Notes under the pieces: generated by a model
Seen by the model: only the letters and a program-made list of their open reading frames with translations
Told to the model about the DNA's origin: nothing
The model's database searches: none
Shown here: piece by piece, positions 20,036 through 29,196 of the stretch
Layout: every line of letters begins with the position of its first letter
Position numbering within the stretch: position 1 is the first letter of the stretch
Source of the DNA: an uncultured Clostridia bacterium
GTDB lineage: Bacteria > Bacillota > Clostridia > Oscillospirales > Ruminococcaceae
Length of the DNA stretch: 64,000 nt
Assembly (NCBI GenBank): GCA_947629335.1
Contig: CANRDI010000003.1
Span: 1 to 64,000, forward strand
Reading direction: 5' to 3'
Made by a program: the position numbers and the translations under genes

Positions 20036-20494
20036 TTATCGTCTGCGCAGATCCTGAAAAAAATCCGAAAGTATCTTCCCGCATTTTTCTTCGAGTACTC
20101 TGCTTTTTACTCGCGGAATATGCGTGAATTTTTCGTCAAAAAGCGCCGTTACAGACGCCAGAGCGCCGTTTTTTTCGTCGAACGCTCCGTAAACTACCCG
20201 CTTTATGTCTGCATTTATAGCCGCCCCCGCGCACATAGGACACGGTTCGAGCGTTACATAAAGCGTGCAGTCCGAAAGCCTTCTGCTTTTAAGATGTTTC
20301 GCGGCGCGCTCTATCGCAAGTATCTCCGCGTGAGCGGTAGGGGAGATAAGTTTTTCGCGCTCGTTAAAAGCCTCTGCGATTATCTCGCCGTCTTTGTCAA
20401 CGACAATTGCTCCCACGGGAATTTCCCCCATTTCGGCAGCTTTTCCCGCAAGCGCAAGAGCCTTTTCCATATATTCCTCGTCAGTAAATGTCAT
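20036..20494 (-). CDS. tadA: tRNA-specific adenosine deaminase
   Basis: HAEILAIE and PCPMCAGA zinc motifs; internal start at 20494 overlaps the upstream stop (ATGA). Confidence 0.93.
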   Translation of the reverse strand: MTFTDEEYMEKALALAGKAAEMGEIPVGAIVVDKDGEIIAEAFNEREKLISPTAHAEILAIERAAKHLKSRRLSDCTLYVTLEPCPMCAGAAINADIKRVVYGAFDEKNGALASVTALFDEKFTHIPRVKSRVLEEKCGKILSDFFQDLRRR

Positions 20495-23442
20495 AACCGC
20501 TTTATAAACGGAACTGCGACGGTAACGACAGCGCTTATCACGCCGTACAGCAGTATCCACAGACCGTTGAACATACTGTACTGTTTAAACAGCATAAATA
20601 TCACCGCGAGCAGTATTCCCAGCGCCACAGTACAAATTTGTACTATTGAGCCTATATTGATCTTTGCGCGGAGTTTTTTTGCTGCGGAAATGCCTTCTGC
20701 AAACGACGAGAACGTTCCGCCGAGAGAAAGACCCGCGTTTCCGCTCGAAATAAACTTTGTACATTCGTTAAAGTTGTCGTGGCTTTCAAAAGGAATGACC
20801 TTTACAAGATCTTCGGGTATATCAAATATATTTGCTATGGAAGAGCCGGTGATGATACCGTCAACAGTTTTTACTATTATAGTTACATCTTCCGAAACAA
20901 GTCTTTGTACTTCGGCTTTTATCTTTTGGTCGGCAGTTACCGAAACGAAAAACAAAAGGCATACTTCTCCGCCTACGGCAAGATAAATAACATTGTCATT
21001 CTTCGGGTTTGCGGCGGTCTCTTTTTTGATGCTCGGAACGGAGATTTCATGCGCCATCATATGCTCGCGTGTTCCTAAAAGTACTCTGCGTCTGTCTATC
21101 CAGCCCATAACGCCGAGGTTGTTTTCATAGACTGTTCCGTTTACAGGCTTTAAAAGCTCAGGTTTATAGTCGAGCATATTGAAAAGTGCGTCGGAGAGTA
21201 TGCTTCCCGAAGCATATGCAAGGCTTGCGCCGAGAATGATAGCCTCGTCGATATTTACTTTTCCGTCGCCGCGGTTTGAGGGCTTGTCATAGCCGCAGAT
21301 GTTGTCTATAACGACGTTTGACGGAGGAAAGAGCGCCGAAGCCTCTGCGAGAACGGAGTTTGTGTCGCTGAAATTTTCTACGGCTTCATAGCCCAAGATC
21401 GCAAATTTTTCTTTTCTGCCTTTTATTGAGGCGAGCAAAAGCGGTATCGTCACAGTCATTGAACAGGACATCGCCGCCCCCAGACAGCAAACCGCCGAAA
21501 ACACGGTAAATGCCCATGAGAGATTGTTCTGCCAGAAAGAAGCGTCGCCGTTTGTAAAAAATGCAATTACTGCCGCAATGACAGCCGTTATAAGCGTCGC
21601 CACAGCGGTCTTGCCCGAAATCCTGTCGGACGCGTCCTCACAGTATGTCGAGATGATAAAATCTTTAAGCATCTCGGTCTTTCTCATAGCCGCCGTTACA
21701 GGAACGCCTGAAACAGAGCCTTTTGAGAGCTGTTCGGCGCTTCCCTTATCGCAGATATCGGCGAAATATTTTGCCCCGTCAGCCGAAACAAACGCAAAAT
21801 TTCTTTGAGCGGTCTTTACTGCAATAAACTTTGAAAGGGTATTGAAGCACAAAAGCGCGAGCGAGACCACAAGATAAACGTGTGATTTGGCGTGCTGGAT
21901 ATATTCAATTCTCAAGAGATAGGGAATTATCGACACTATCGCCGCTATATGCGCGACAGCACACAGCGTATCTCCGTCGGGACGCAGCCTGAAAAGTCTC
22001 GAAAAGCCGTTTGAAATAACAGAAGAACAGCTTCCGAACGACAGAACTCCGATCGTCAGCATACAGTAAAGATAGTTTTCCGAATAAGTTTGTATATTTA
22101 TGATAGTTCCGAGAGGACCTAAATTTTGAGCCCCTGAGGTTATCAGAATACCTATGATAAGCGTTACTAAAAACAGAACGCCCGTAATTATCAAGCGCCA
22201 GAAAAGTCCCTTTGCAGAGCGGCTTAGGCGTTCGCGTATAACGTTTTCATCGTCGAGGTCGATAGTTTCTTCTTCCTCTTCTTGCTGTTGTTTTGTATCG
22301 TCGTCATAGCTCGTTTCGGATCTGAATTCATCTTCTTCTTCGCTCGGATTTTCGAGGATAAAGTTTGCGATCCTGCGTTTGCGTTTCTGCGCAAGCTCGT
22401 TCGCTGTACGGATCTTTTCGAGTTCTTCGTCCTCGTCTGTCTGTTCCGATATTAAGTTTATTTTTTCCGAGCCTGTTTCGCCGGTGGGGTATTCCATATT
22501 TTCGGGAGTTTTTATGGTATACGACTTTTGCTCGTTTTCGGTGGCAATTTTCTTTTCAAGCGCGTCGGTTATAGAATTTCCGATATGAAGCTCGCTCATT
22601 TGTCTTCCTGCCGGAGCAGGCGTATCTGCCGCGCTGTCTTTTCTGCGCGTAGAGGGCTTATATTCTATAACGTGGTCTTCTTTCCCGATCTTTTTGAAAT
22701 CATTTCCCGCAATAGCGAGCGTGTCGGTCGTTTCATCGTCAAGTCTCAGCATATCCGCAACCTTTTCACGCTTTGCCGCAGGGTTCAGAAGATCGAGCAT
22801 TTCGTCCGGACTTTGCGCTTCGCTGTCGGCTTTCAGAAGGGCTTGGTTTATTTCGTTGATACGCTGTTGTTTGCGCATCTGCATTGTTTCTGTCGTAACG
22901 AGATCGCCGCGCGTATGGAAAATAATATCGTCGTTTTCCCCCGCAACATCGGGTTTTGTAAACGGTTTTACAAACTCGCTTTCCGAAGTATCGCCGTTTT
23001 GAGAAAAAGCGTTATTTTTTTCCGTTTCGCCGTTCATGACCAGAGTATTTGTATCGAAAGTAAGTTTTTGATTATAGCCGTTCGGAACAAATTTAAGCTC
23101 GTCGTCAAAAAGACGTTTTCTCCTTTCCGACTCTATGGCTTCCGAAATTTTCTCGCTGCGGCGAAGATCTGTCTCGCTTTCGGTAAGCTGTCTGGCGGAA
23201 ACGTTATCCCGCTTGTCGGAATACTGGTTTATAAGCTGTGTAACGCTTAGATCGGGCTTTTGTTTTCCCGCTTTGGTTTTCTTTTTCTGAGAGCCGGCGT
23301 GAAGAAGTTTGTCGAGATCGTTTTGATTGATTATATCGGTAACGCTCCCGTTATATTGATCGTTCATTTCTTCCTCGTCTTCTGTACGAAGATCGTCAAC
23401 TTCTTTTAAAATGTTTTCAATATCGTAGTTCTTGCTTGACAT
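20491..23442 (-). CDS. Large membrane protein with degenerate P-type ATPase-like C-terminal half and long acidic N-terminal region
   Basis: See finding; ATG at 23442 with AAGGAG RBS preferred over GTG at 23451. Confidence 0.7.
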   Translation of the reverse strand: MSSKNYDIENILKEVDDLRTEDEEEMNDQYNGSVTDIINQNDLDKLLHAGSQKKKTKAGKQKPDLSVTQLINQYSDKRDNVSARQLTESETDLRRSEKISEAIESERRKRLFDDELKFVPNGYNQKLTFDTNTLVMNGETEKNNAFSQNGDTSESEFVKPFTKPDVAGENDDIIFHTRGDLVTTETMQMRKQQRINEINQALLKADSEAQSPDEMLDLLNPAAKREKVADMLRLDDETTDTLAIAGNDFKKIGKEDHVIEYKPSTRRKDSAADTPAPAGRQMSELHIGNSITDALEKKIATENEQKSYTIKTPENMEYPTGETGSEKINLISEQTDEDEELEKIRTANELAQKRKRRIANFILENPSEEEDEFRSETSYDDDTKQQQEEEEETIDLDDENVIRERLSRSAKGLFWRLIITGVLFLVTLIIGILITSGAQNLGPLGTIINIQTYSENYLYCMLTIGVLSFGSCSSVISNGFSRLFRLRPDGDTLCAVAHIAAIVSIIPYLLRIEYIQHAKSHVYLVVSLALLCFNTLSKFIAVKTAQRNFAFVSADGAKYFADICDKGSAEQLSKGSVSGVPVTAAMRKTEMLKDFIISTYCEDASDRISGKTAVATLITAVIAAVIAFFTNGDASFWQNNLSWAFTVFSAVCCLGAAMSCSMTVTIPLLLASIKGRKEKFAILGYEAVENFSDTNSVLAEASALFPPSNVVIDNICGYDKPSNRGDGKVNIDEAIILGASLAYASGSILSDALFNMLDYKPELLKPVNGTVYENNLGVMGWIDRRRVLLGTREHMMAHEISVPSIKKETAANPKNDNVIYLAVGGEVCLLFFVSVTADQKIKAEVQRLVSEDVTIIVKTVDGIITGSSIANIFDIPEDLVKVIPFESHDNFNECTKFISSGNAGLSLGGTFSSFAEGISAAKKLRAKINIGSIVQICTVALGILLAVIFMLFKQYSMFNGLWILLYGVISAVVTVAVPFIKRL

Positions 23443-23462
23443 AAAATGCACTTCTCCTTGAA

Positions 23463-24197
23463 TTATTTCCTGTATTTAATTATTTCGTACATCAGAATTC
23501 CCGCTGAAACTGAGGCGTTCAGCGAATTTACCTTTCCGTTCATGGGCAGCGAAACTATAACGTCGCAGTTTTCTCTTACGAGCCTTGAAAGTCCGAACCC
23601 TTCCGACCCGACAACTATCGCCGCTCCGCCCGAAAAATCGACTTTATCATATGGTTCGCCGTCGGCTTCCATTCCATAGACCCAGATGTTGTTTTTCTTG
23701 AGAGTTTTTATCGTGTCCACGAGATTTGATACTCTTGCGACCTTTATCCATGCCGCGGCTCCCGCAGATGTTTTATAAACGGTAGAATTAAGTCCCGCCG
23801 AGCGCCTTTTCGGGATTATAACGCCGTCTGCACCCGCCGCTTCGGCTGTTCGGATAATAGCGCCGAGGTTATGAGGGTCGGCTATTTCGTCGGCAATTAT
23901 GATAAAAGGCGGTTTTCCTCTTTTTTCCGAAACGCCGAGAATGTCCGAAAGCTGAGCATATTCTGCTGCGCAAAGCTCTGCGCATACGCCGCCATGTTTT
24001 TGCGTTTTTGCAAGAGAGGCAATTTTTTCCGCGCTCACGGTTTTGACGACCGCGCCGCGTTCTTTTGCGAGAGCCGAAATGCTTTCGATTTTGATATCCT
24101 TTTGAATGAATATTGTATCTATTTCTTTATCCGAGCGAAGAGCTTCAATAACGGCGTTCCGTCCGAAAATTATCTGTCTTTCCGTATTATTTTCCAT
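23463..24197 (-). CDS. rlmB: 23S rRNA 2'-O-ribose methyltransferase, SpoU family (RlmB-like)
   Basis: IFGRNAVIEALRS; DEIADPHNLGAIIRTAEAAGADGVI; VVGSEGFGLS; VSLPMNGKVNSLNASVSAGILMYE. Confidence 0.92.
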   Translation of the reverse strand: MENNTERQIIFGRNAVIEALRSDKEIDTIFIQKDIKIESISALAKERGAVVKTVSAEKIASLAKTQKHGGVCAELCAAEYAQLSDILGVSEKRGKPPFIIIADEIADPHNLGAIIRTAEAAGADGVIIPKRRSAGLNSTVYKTSAGAAAWIKVARVSNLVDTIKTLKKNNIWVYGMEADGEPYDKVDFSGGAAIVVGSEGFGLSRLVRENCDVIVSLPMNGKVNSLNASVSAGILMYEIIKYRK

Positions 24198-24320
24198 TTT
24201 TTTCCTCAATATAATTAAGATATAACAATACATTATTTATTATATCACAAATTAAAATATTTTTCAATAACAAAATCTCGGCAAACTGATAAAATTTCGT
24301 AAAAAATAATGTCATAACCG

Positions 24321-24349
24321 TTGCAATTTATACAAAAATATGGTACAAT
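24321..24349 (+). promoter_or_regulatory. SigA-type promoter with extended -10, abutting E-element palindrome
   Basis: TTGCAA-N17-TACAAT with TG at the extended -10 position. Confidence 0.7.
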
Positions 24350-24469
24350 AATTGCAGAGCAATTATTATAGATTTAAATGCCTTGCGCATACGCAAAATT
24401 TTTTTCAAAATTTTGCTCCGCGCATATCGGCAAATTATATCATAAATTCTTGCGAATTTATGATATAAT
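24347..24469 (+). repeat. E element (single copy) upstream of comM-like gene
   Basis: AATAATTGC-AGA-GCAATTATT ... AAATGCCTTGCGCAT...CTCCGCGCATATCGGCAAATTATATCATAAATTC-TTGC-GAATTTATGATATAAT; matches the 46.2 kb array. Confidence 0.85.
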
Positions 24470-24631
24470 AAAAAAATGGAAAGCAATTTTCAGACTGCCG
24501 ATATGACCGCGCGTATGGTGAAAGAAGGCTGTCGGCAGCCTTCAAAAATATAACACAAAAACACTGTCAGCGCCGCTTTTTTCGCTTTTGATGAAAGGTC
24601 TGATCATTTGTTTGAAGATGAGAGGTAAATT

Positions 24632-26158
24632 ATGTTCAGCAAGATAAACAGCGTAGGTCTTTTCGGTCTTAACGCTTTTCCGGTCACGGTAGAAGCGAGC
24701 ATTTCCATGGGACAGCCTGTTTTTGACATTGTGGGGCTTCCCGATATAGCTGTACAGGAAAGCAAGGCAAGAATACGCGCTGTTCTCGGACAACTCGGTC
24801 TAAAGCTGCTGAATGGGAGAGTTACGGTAAATTTAGCTCCCGCGAGCGTAAAAAAGATAGGTTCTATGTTTGATTTGCCGATAATGATTGCACTTATGAA
24901 ACTTGGCAGAGTGATAGACTGTGATCTTGAAGATTCGGCGTTTATTGGTGAGATGTCGCTTGACGGGAGAATTGCGCATATAAACGGCGCTCTCAGTATG
25001 ACTTTGACCGCCGCACAAAACGGCATAAAGCGCCTTTTTCTCCCTAAAGCAAACGCAAAAGAGGCTTCTGCGGCGGACGGTATCGAGGTCTACGGGATTG
25101 AACACATAACCGAGATCATCGACTTTTTCTGCGGCAGCAAAACGCTTACGCCCGAACCGCGATACATTCCGACAGCGGAAAAACTTGTATATCGTGAGGA
25201 TTTTGCAGATGTAATGGGGCAAAGTGCCGCGAAAAAAGCTATAGAGGTTGCAGCCGCGGGTTCTCATAACATTCTTATGCTCGGACCGCCCGGTTCGGGA
25301 AAGTCGATGCTCGCAAAGCGCATACCCTCGATACTTCCGAGAATAACCTTTGAAGAGAGCATTGAAACGACGCAGATACATTCCATAGCCGGCATTATAA
25401 ATCCCAAAGACCCTCTTGTGACAACTCGTCCTTTTCGTCCCGTAAGCCATACGATAAGCGGCGCAGGACTTATCGGAGGAGGAACTGTTCCGCGTCCCGG
25501 CGAAATATCTCTCGCACATAACGGGGTTTTATTCTTGGACGAGCTTCCGGAATTTGACCGAAGAACACTTGAAACTTTAAGACAGCCTCTTGAAAACAGC
25601 GAGATCGTCATTTCACGCGCGAGCGGTTCTGTAAGATATCCGTGCGACGTTATGCTTGTGGCGGCGATGAACCCTTGTCCGTGCGGAAATTTCGGCAATC
25701 CGAAAAAGAAATGCACCTGTTCGGAAAAAGCGGTCACGATGTACTTAAACAAAATTTCACAGCCTGTTCTTGACAGAATTGACATTCAGATAGAGATAAA
25801 ACCCGTAGAGTATGATGAACTTTCAAACCGCCGCGCACAAGAGACCTCGGCGCAGATTGCCGAAAGGGTACAGCGCGCCCGCGATATACAGGCGGAGCGC
25901 TTTAAAGGAACGGGTATAAAATCCAACAGCCGCATAACTTCCGATATTATTGCCGAGGTGTGTCGGCTTACACCTGACGCGGACGAGATGATGAAAGCGG
26001 CGTTTGATAAGCTCGGTCTTTCGGCACGCGCCTACGACCGAATTTTAAAGGTCGCAAGAACATGCGCCGATCTTATTGGAGAAAAAGATATAGACAGATC
26101 AAGTATTTCTCAGGCAATAAGTTTCAGAAGTTTGGACAGGAAGTACTGGAACAGGTAA
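24632..26158 (+). CDS. comM: YifB family Mg chelatase-like AAA ATPase (ComM-like)
   Basis: VGLPDIAVQESKARIRAVL; GPPGSGKSMLAKRIPSILP; MNPCPCGN; C-terminal RAYDRILKVARTCADL. Confidence 0.93.
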   Translation: MFSKINSVGLFGLNAFPVTVEASISMGQPVFDIVGLPDIAVQESKARIRAVLGQLGLKLLNGRVTVNLAPASVKKIGSMFDLPIMIALMKLGRVIDCDLEDSAFIGEMSLDGRIAHINGALSMTLTAAQNGIKRLFLPKANAKEASAADGIEVYGIEHITEIIDFFCGSKTLTPEPRYIPTAEKLVYREDFADVMGQSAAKKAIEVAAAGSHNILMLGPPGSGKSMLAKRIPSILPRITFEESIETTQIHSIAGIINPKDPLVTTRPFRPVSHTISGAGLIGGGTVPRPGEISLAHNGVLFLDELPEFDRRTLETLRQPLENSEIVISRASGSVRYPCDVMLVAAMNPCPCGNFGNPKKKCTCSEKAVTMYLNKISQPVLDRIDIQIEIKPVEYDELSNRRAQETSAQIAERVQRARDIQAERFKGTGIKSNSRITSDIIAEVCRLTPDADEMMKAAFDKLGLSARAYDRILKVARTCADLIGEKDIDRSSISQAISFRSLDRKYWNR

Positions 26159-26349
26159 TAATATTCTGCTGAACTAAGAATTTTTATTCAGTATAAAAAA
26201 CTGTCGATAATTGACAGTGTATGCTGTTTCGGCGCATCGGGTCAGCAGACGAACATATTTTTGCACTTGGCGGCAATGGTTTTTTCAAACAGCTAAAAGT
26301 GCGGAGACCAAAAGAAAATTGCCGAATAAAAAATTATTGCAGATAGGGG

Positions 26350-26850
26350 TCGCGCCGCGAGAGCCGTTCCTCGCTCCGCTTTCACTTCGTTCAAGCGGGA
26401 ACTCGTCACGGCGTGCCTTTTTCAGCAGAGCTGAAAAAGGCACAGCAGGTGAACAGAAAAAAATCATACAGAAATGGTTGCGCCGCGAAAGCCGTTCCTC
26501 GCCCCGCTTTCACTTCGTTCAAGCGGGAACTTGTCACGGCGTGCCTTTTTCAGCAGAGCTGAAAAAGGCACAGCAGGCGAACAGAAAAAATCATACAGAA
26601 ATGGTCGCGCCGCGAAAGCCGTTCCTCGCCCCGCTTTCACTTCGTTCAAGCGGGAACTCGTCACGGCGTGCCTTTTTCAGCAGAGCTGAAAAAGGCACAG
26701 CAGGCGAACAGAAAAAATTATACAGAAAGTGTCGCGCCGCTAAAGCCGTTCCTCGCCCCGCTTTCACTTCGTTCAAGCGGGAGCTCGTCACGGTGTGCCT
26801 TTTTCAGCAGAGCTGAAAAAGGCACAGCAGGCGAACAGAAAAATTTATAT
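26350..26850. repeat. D-element tandem array, four copies, 127-128 bp period
   Basis: CGCCGC(G/T)A landmark at 26353, 26481, 26608, 26735; each unit has GCCTTTTTCAGC-AGA-GCTGAAAAAGGC. Confidence 0.93.
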
Positions 26851-26889
26851 TGAAAAAAATAAATTATAAACATTTTAAGGGGTGCTTTT

Positions 26890-28368
26890 ATGGATAAAAG
26901 AAGCTGCGGAGTTTTGATGCACATAACGTCGCTTCCGTCGAAATACGGAATAGGAACTCTCGGAAAAGAAGCGGAAAAATTTGCGGAATGGCTTAAAAGC
27001 GCGAGTCAGACCTACTGGCAGGTGCTTCCGATAGGACCAACGGGATATGGCGATTCGCCGTATCAGCCTTTTTCGTCATTTGCGGGAAATCCGCTGTTAA
27101 TTGACCTTGACGAGCTTTGCGAACAGGGATTGCTTTCAAAAACCGACTGTGAAAACGCCGATTACGGGGCAGACCCGCTCATGGTCGATTATGAAAAGGT
27201 GACAAATACCCGCTCGGAGCTTTTGCATAAAGCGTTCGCAGGATTTACAGATGATGTGGGATTTACGGGATTTATGGTCGAACAGAAAGAATGGCTCGAT
27301 GATTACGCGCTGTTTATGGCGGTAAAAAAAGAGTTTGGCGGAAAACCGTGGACAATGTGGGACGACGACATAAAATTCCGCCGCGCCGACGCGATAAAAA
27401 AATATTCCGAAAAACTTTCGGATGAAATACGTTATAATAAATTCTGCCAGTATATTTTCTTCCGCCAGTGGACAAGATTTCATAATTACTGCGCGAACAA
27501 GGGCATAAAAATAATCGGCGACATACCGATTTACGTTTCTCCCGACAGCTCGGACGTATGGGCAAATACAAACCTCTTCGAGCTTGACGAGCGCTTAAAT
27601 CCGAAGCGCGTCGCGGGAGTTCCGCCCGATTATTTCTCAAAGACCGGACAGCTCTGGGGAAATCCGCTTTATGATTGGGCAGCTATGAAGATGAACGACT
27701 ATGCGTGGTGGGTAAAGCGCGTAGAAAGATCCGCAGAGCTTTTCGATATGCTGAGAATTGACCATTTTCGAGCGTTCGACACATATTATGCAATTCCTTT
27801 CGGAGAAAAGACAGCCGAACACGGAAACTGGGAAAAAGGTCCGGGAATGAACTTGTTCAACATTATTGCGCAGAAAGTTCCGAACGCGGATATAATTGCC
27901 GAGGATCTCGGAGATATTTTTGACAGTGTTAAACAATTGCTTTCGGACAGCGGTTTTCCGGGAATGAGAGTATTACAGTTCGGTTTCAATCCCGAAAATG
28001 CCGACAACGACCACCTTCCGCACAATTACCCGAAAAACTGCGTTTGCTATACGGGAACGCACGACAACGCGACATTTATGCAGTGGTATTCGGAAGCTGA
28101 TATGAAAACCAAATCAATGTGCAGAAATTATCTCGGAAAGCTGATGGGCATTCCGCTGAGCAGATACGCTGTCCGCGCGGCATATGCAAGCGCGGCGAAC
28201 CTTGCGATAATACCGCTTCAGGACATTTTGGGACTTGGGAAAAAGGGAAGAATGAACATTCCTTCAACGCTCGGCGGAAACTGGTGTTGGAGAATGAAAA
28301 AGAAAGCAATTAAAAACAAACATACAAAAATGCTTAAAAGCTTTGCCGAAATATATATGCGCATATAA
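26890..28368 (+). CDS. malQ: 4-alpha-glucanotransferase (amylomaltase)
   Basis: GVLMHITSLPSKYGIGTLG; GPTGYGDSPYQPFSSFAGNPLLIDL; LRIDHFRAF; IAEDLG; YTGTHDN. Confidence 0.96.
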   Translation: MDKRSCGVLMHITSLPSKYGIGTLGKEAEKFAEWLKSASQTYWQVLPIGPTGYGDSPYQPFSSFAGNPLLIDLDELCEQGLLSKTDCENADYGADPLMVDYEKVTNTRSELLHKAFAGFTDDVGFTGFMVEQKEWLDDYALFMAVKKEFGGKPWTMWDDDIKFRRADAIKKYSEKLSDEIRYNKFCQYIFFRQWTRFHNYCANKGIKIIGDIPIYVSPDSSDVWANTNLFELDERLNPKRVAGVPPDYFSKTGQLWGNPLYDWAAMKMNDYAWWVKRVERSAELFDMLRIDHFRAFDTYYAIPFGEKTAEHGNWEKGPGMNLFNIIAQKVPNADIIAEDLGDIFDSVKQLLSDSGFPGMRVLQFGFNPENADNDHLPHNYPKNCVCYTGTHDNATFMQWYSEADMKTKSMCRNYLGKLMGIPLSRYAVRAAYASAANLAIIPLQDILGLGKKGRMNIPSTLGGNWCWRMKKKAIKNKHTKMLKSFAEIYMRI

Positions 28369-29196
28369 GTGAAAAATATGAATGAAAATAATTATCTGAA
28401 CTGCCTCAATAAAGAATTTGCACGACAGCTCACAAAGCCTTTCTACAAAGCAATCGATGAGTACAGGCTTTTAAAAAGCGGAGATAAGATCGCCGTCTGC
28501 GTTTCGGGAGGAAAGGATTCGCTTTTGCTTGCGGCTTTATTCAGGGAATATGAGATGTACGGGAAAATTCCCGTATCGGTGAGATTTCTTATGATGGACG
28601 CGGGATTTTCCGAAAAGAGCCTGACGGTTATAAAACAAAATGCAAAGAAGCTGAAAATTGAACTTGAGATATTTAAGAGCAATGTTTTCAGCATCGTAGA
28701 GCATGAAAAAAATCCGTGTTTTTTATGCTCGAAAATGCGCAGGGGACTGCTGTATAAAAAGGCCGAAGAAATTGGCTGCAACAAAATAGCTCTCGGACAT
28801 CATTTCGACGACGTTATAGAAAGCATTCTTATGGGAATGTTGTACGGCGGTCAGGCTCAGACAATGCTCCCGCGCGTAAAAGCGCAGCATTTCACGGGAA
28901 TGGAACTTATACGACCGCTTTATTTTATAAGGGAAAGGGATATTATAAGTTGGGCGGGGGCTTCGGGCATAGCGAAAACAGACTGCGACTGCGCGCTTAA
29001 AGACCGCGAAAGCGGCTCAAAACGCGCCTTTGTAAAACAGCTTATAGCAGAGCTTCGTGAAGAAAACCCGCAGGTTGAAATGAACATTTTCCGAAGCGTC
29101 CATAATGTTCGGCTCGACAGAATTATTTCCTATAAGGACGAGGAAAAAACCCATAACTTTCTTGAAAAATTTGAACGGTATGATGACGAAAATTGA
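28369..29196 (+). CDS. TtcA-family tRNA 2-thiolation ATPase
   Basis: GTG start; VCVSGGKDSLLLAAL PP-loop; CFLCSKMRRG; LGHHFDDVIESILM. Confidence 0.85.
   Translation: MKNMNENNYLNCLNKEFARQLTKPFYKAIDEYRLLKSGDKIAVCVSGGKDSLLLAALFREYEMYGKIPVSVRFLMMDAGFSEKSLTVIKQNAKKLKIELEIFKSNVFSIVEHEKNPCFLCSKMRRGLLYKKAEEIGCNKIALGHHFDDVIESILMGMLYGGQAQTMLPRVKAQHFTGMELIRPLYFIRERDIISWAGASGIAKTDCDCALKDRESGSKRAFVKQLIAELREENPQVEMNIFRSVHNVRLDRIISYKDEEKTHNFLEKFERYDDEN

Noticed and set aside
26211-26853. ORFs of 60-201 aa rich in RAFFSRAEKGTAGEQKK
   Set aside because: Direct translation of the D-element tandem array in several frames and both strands; non-coding repeat is the better explanation.
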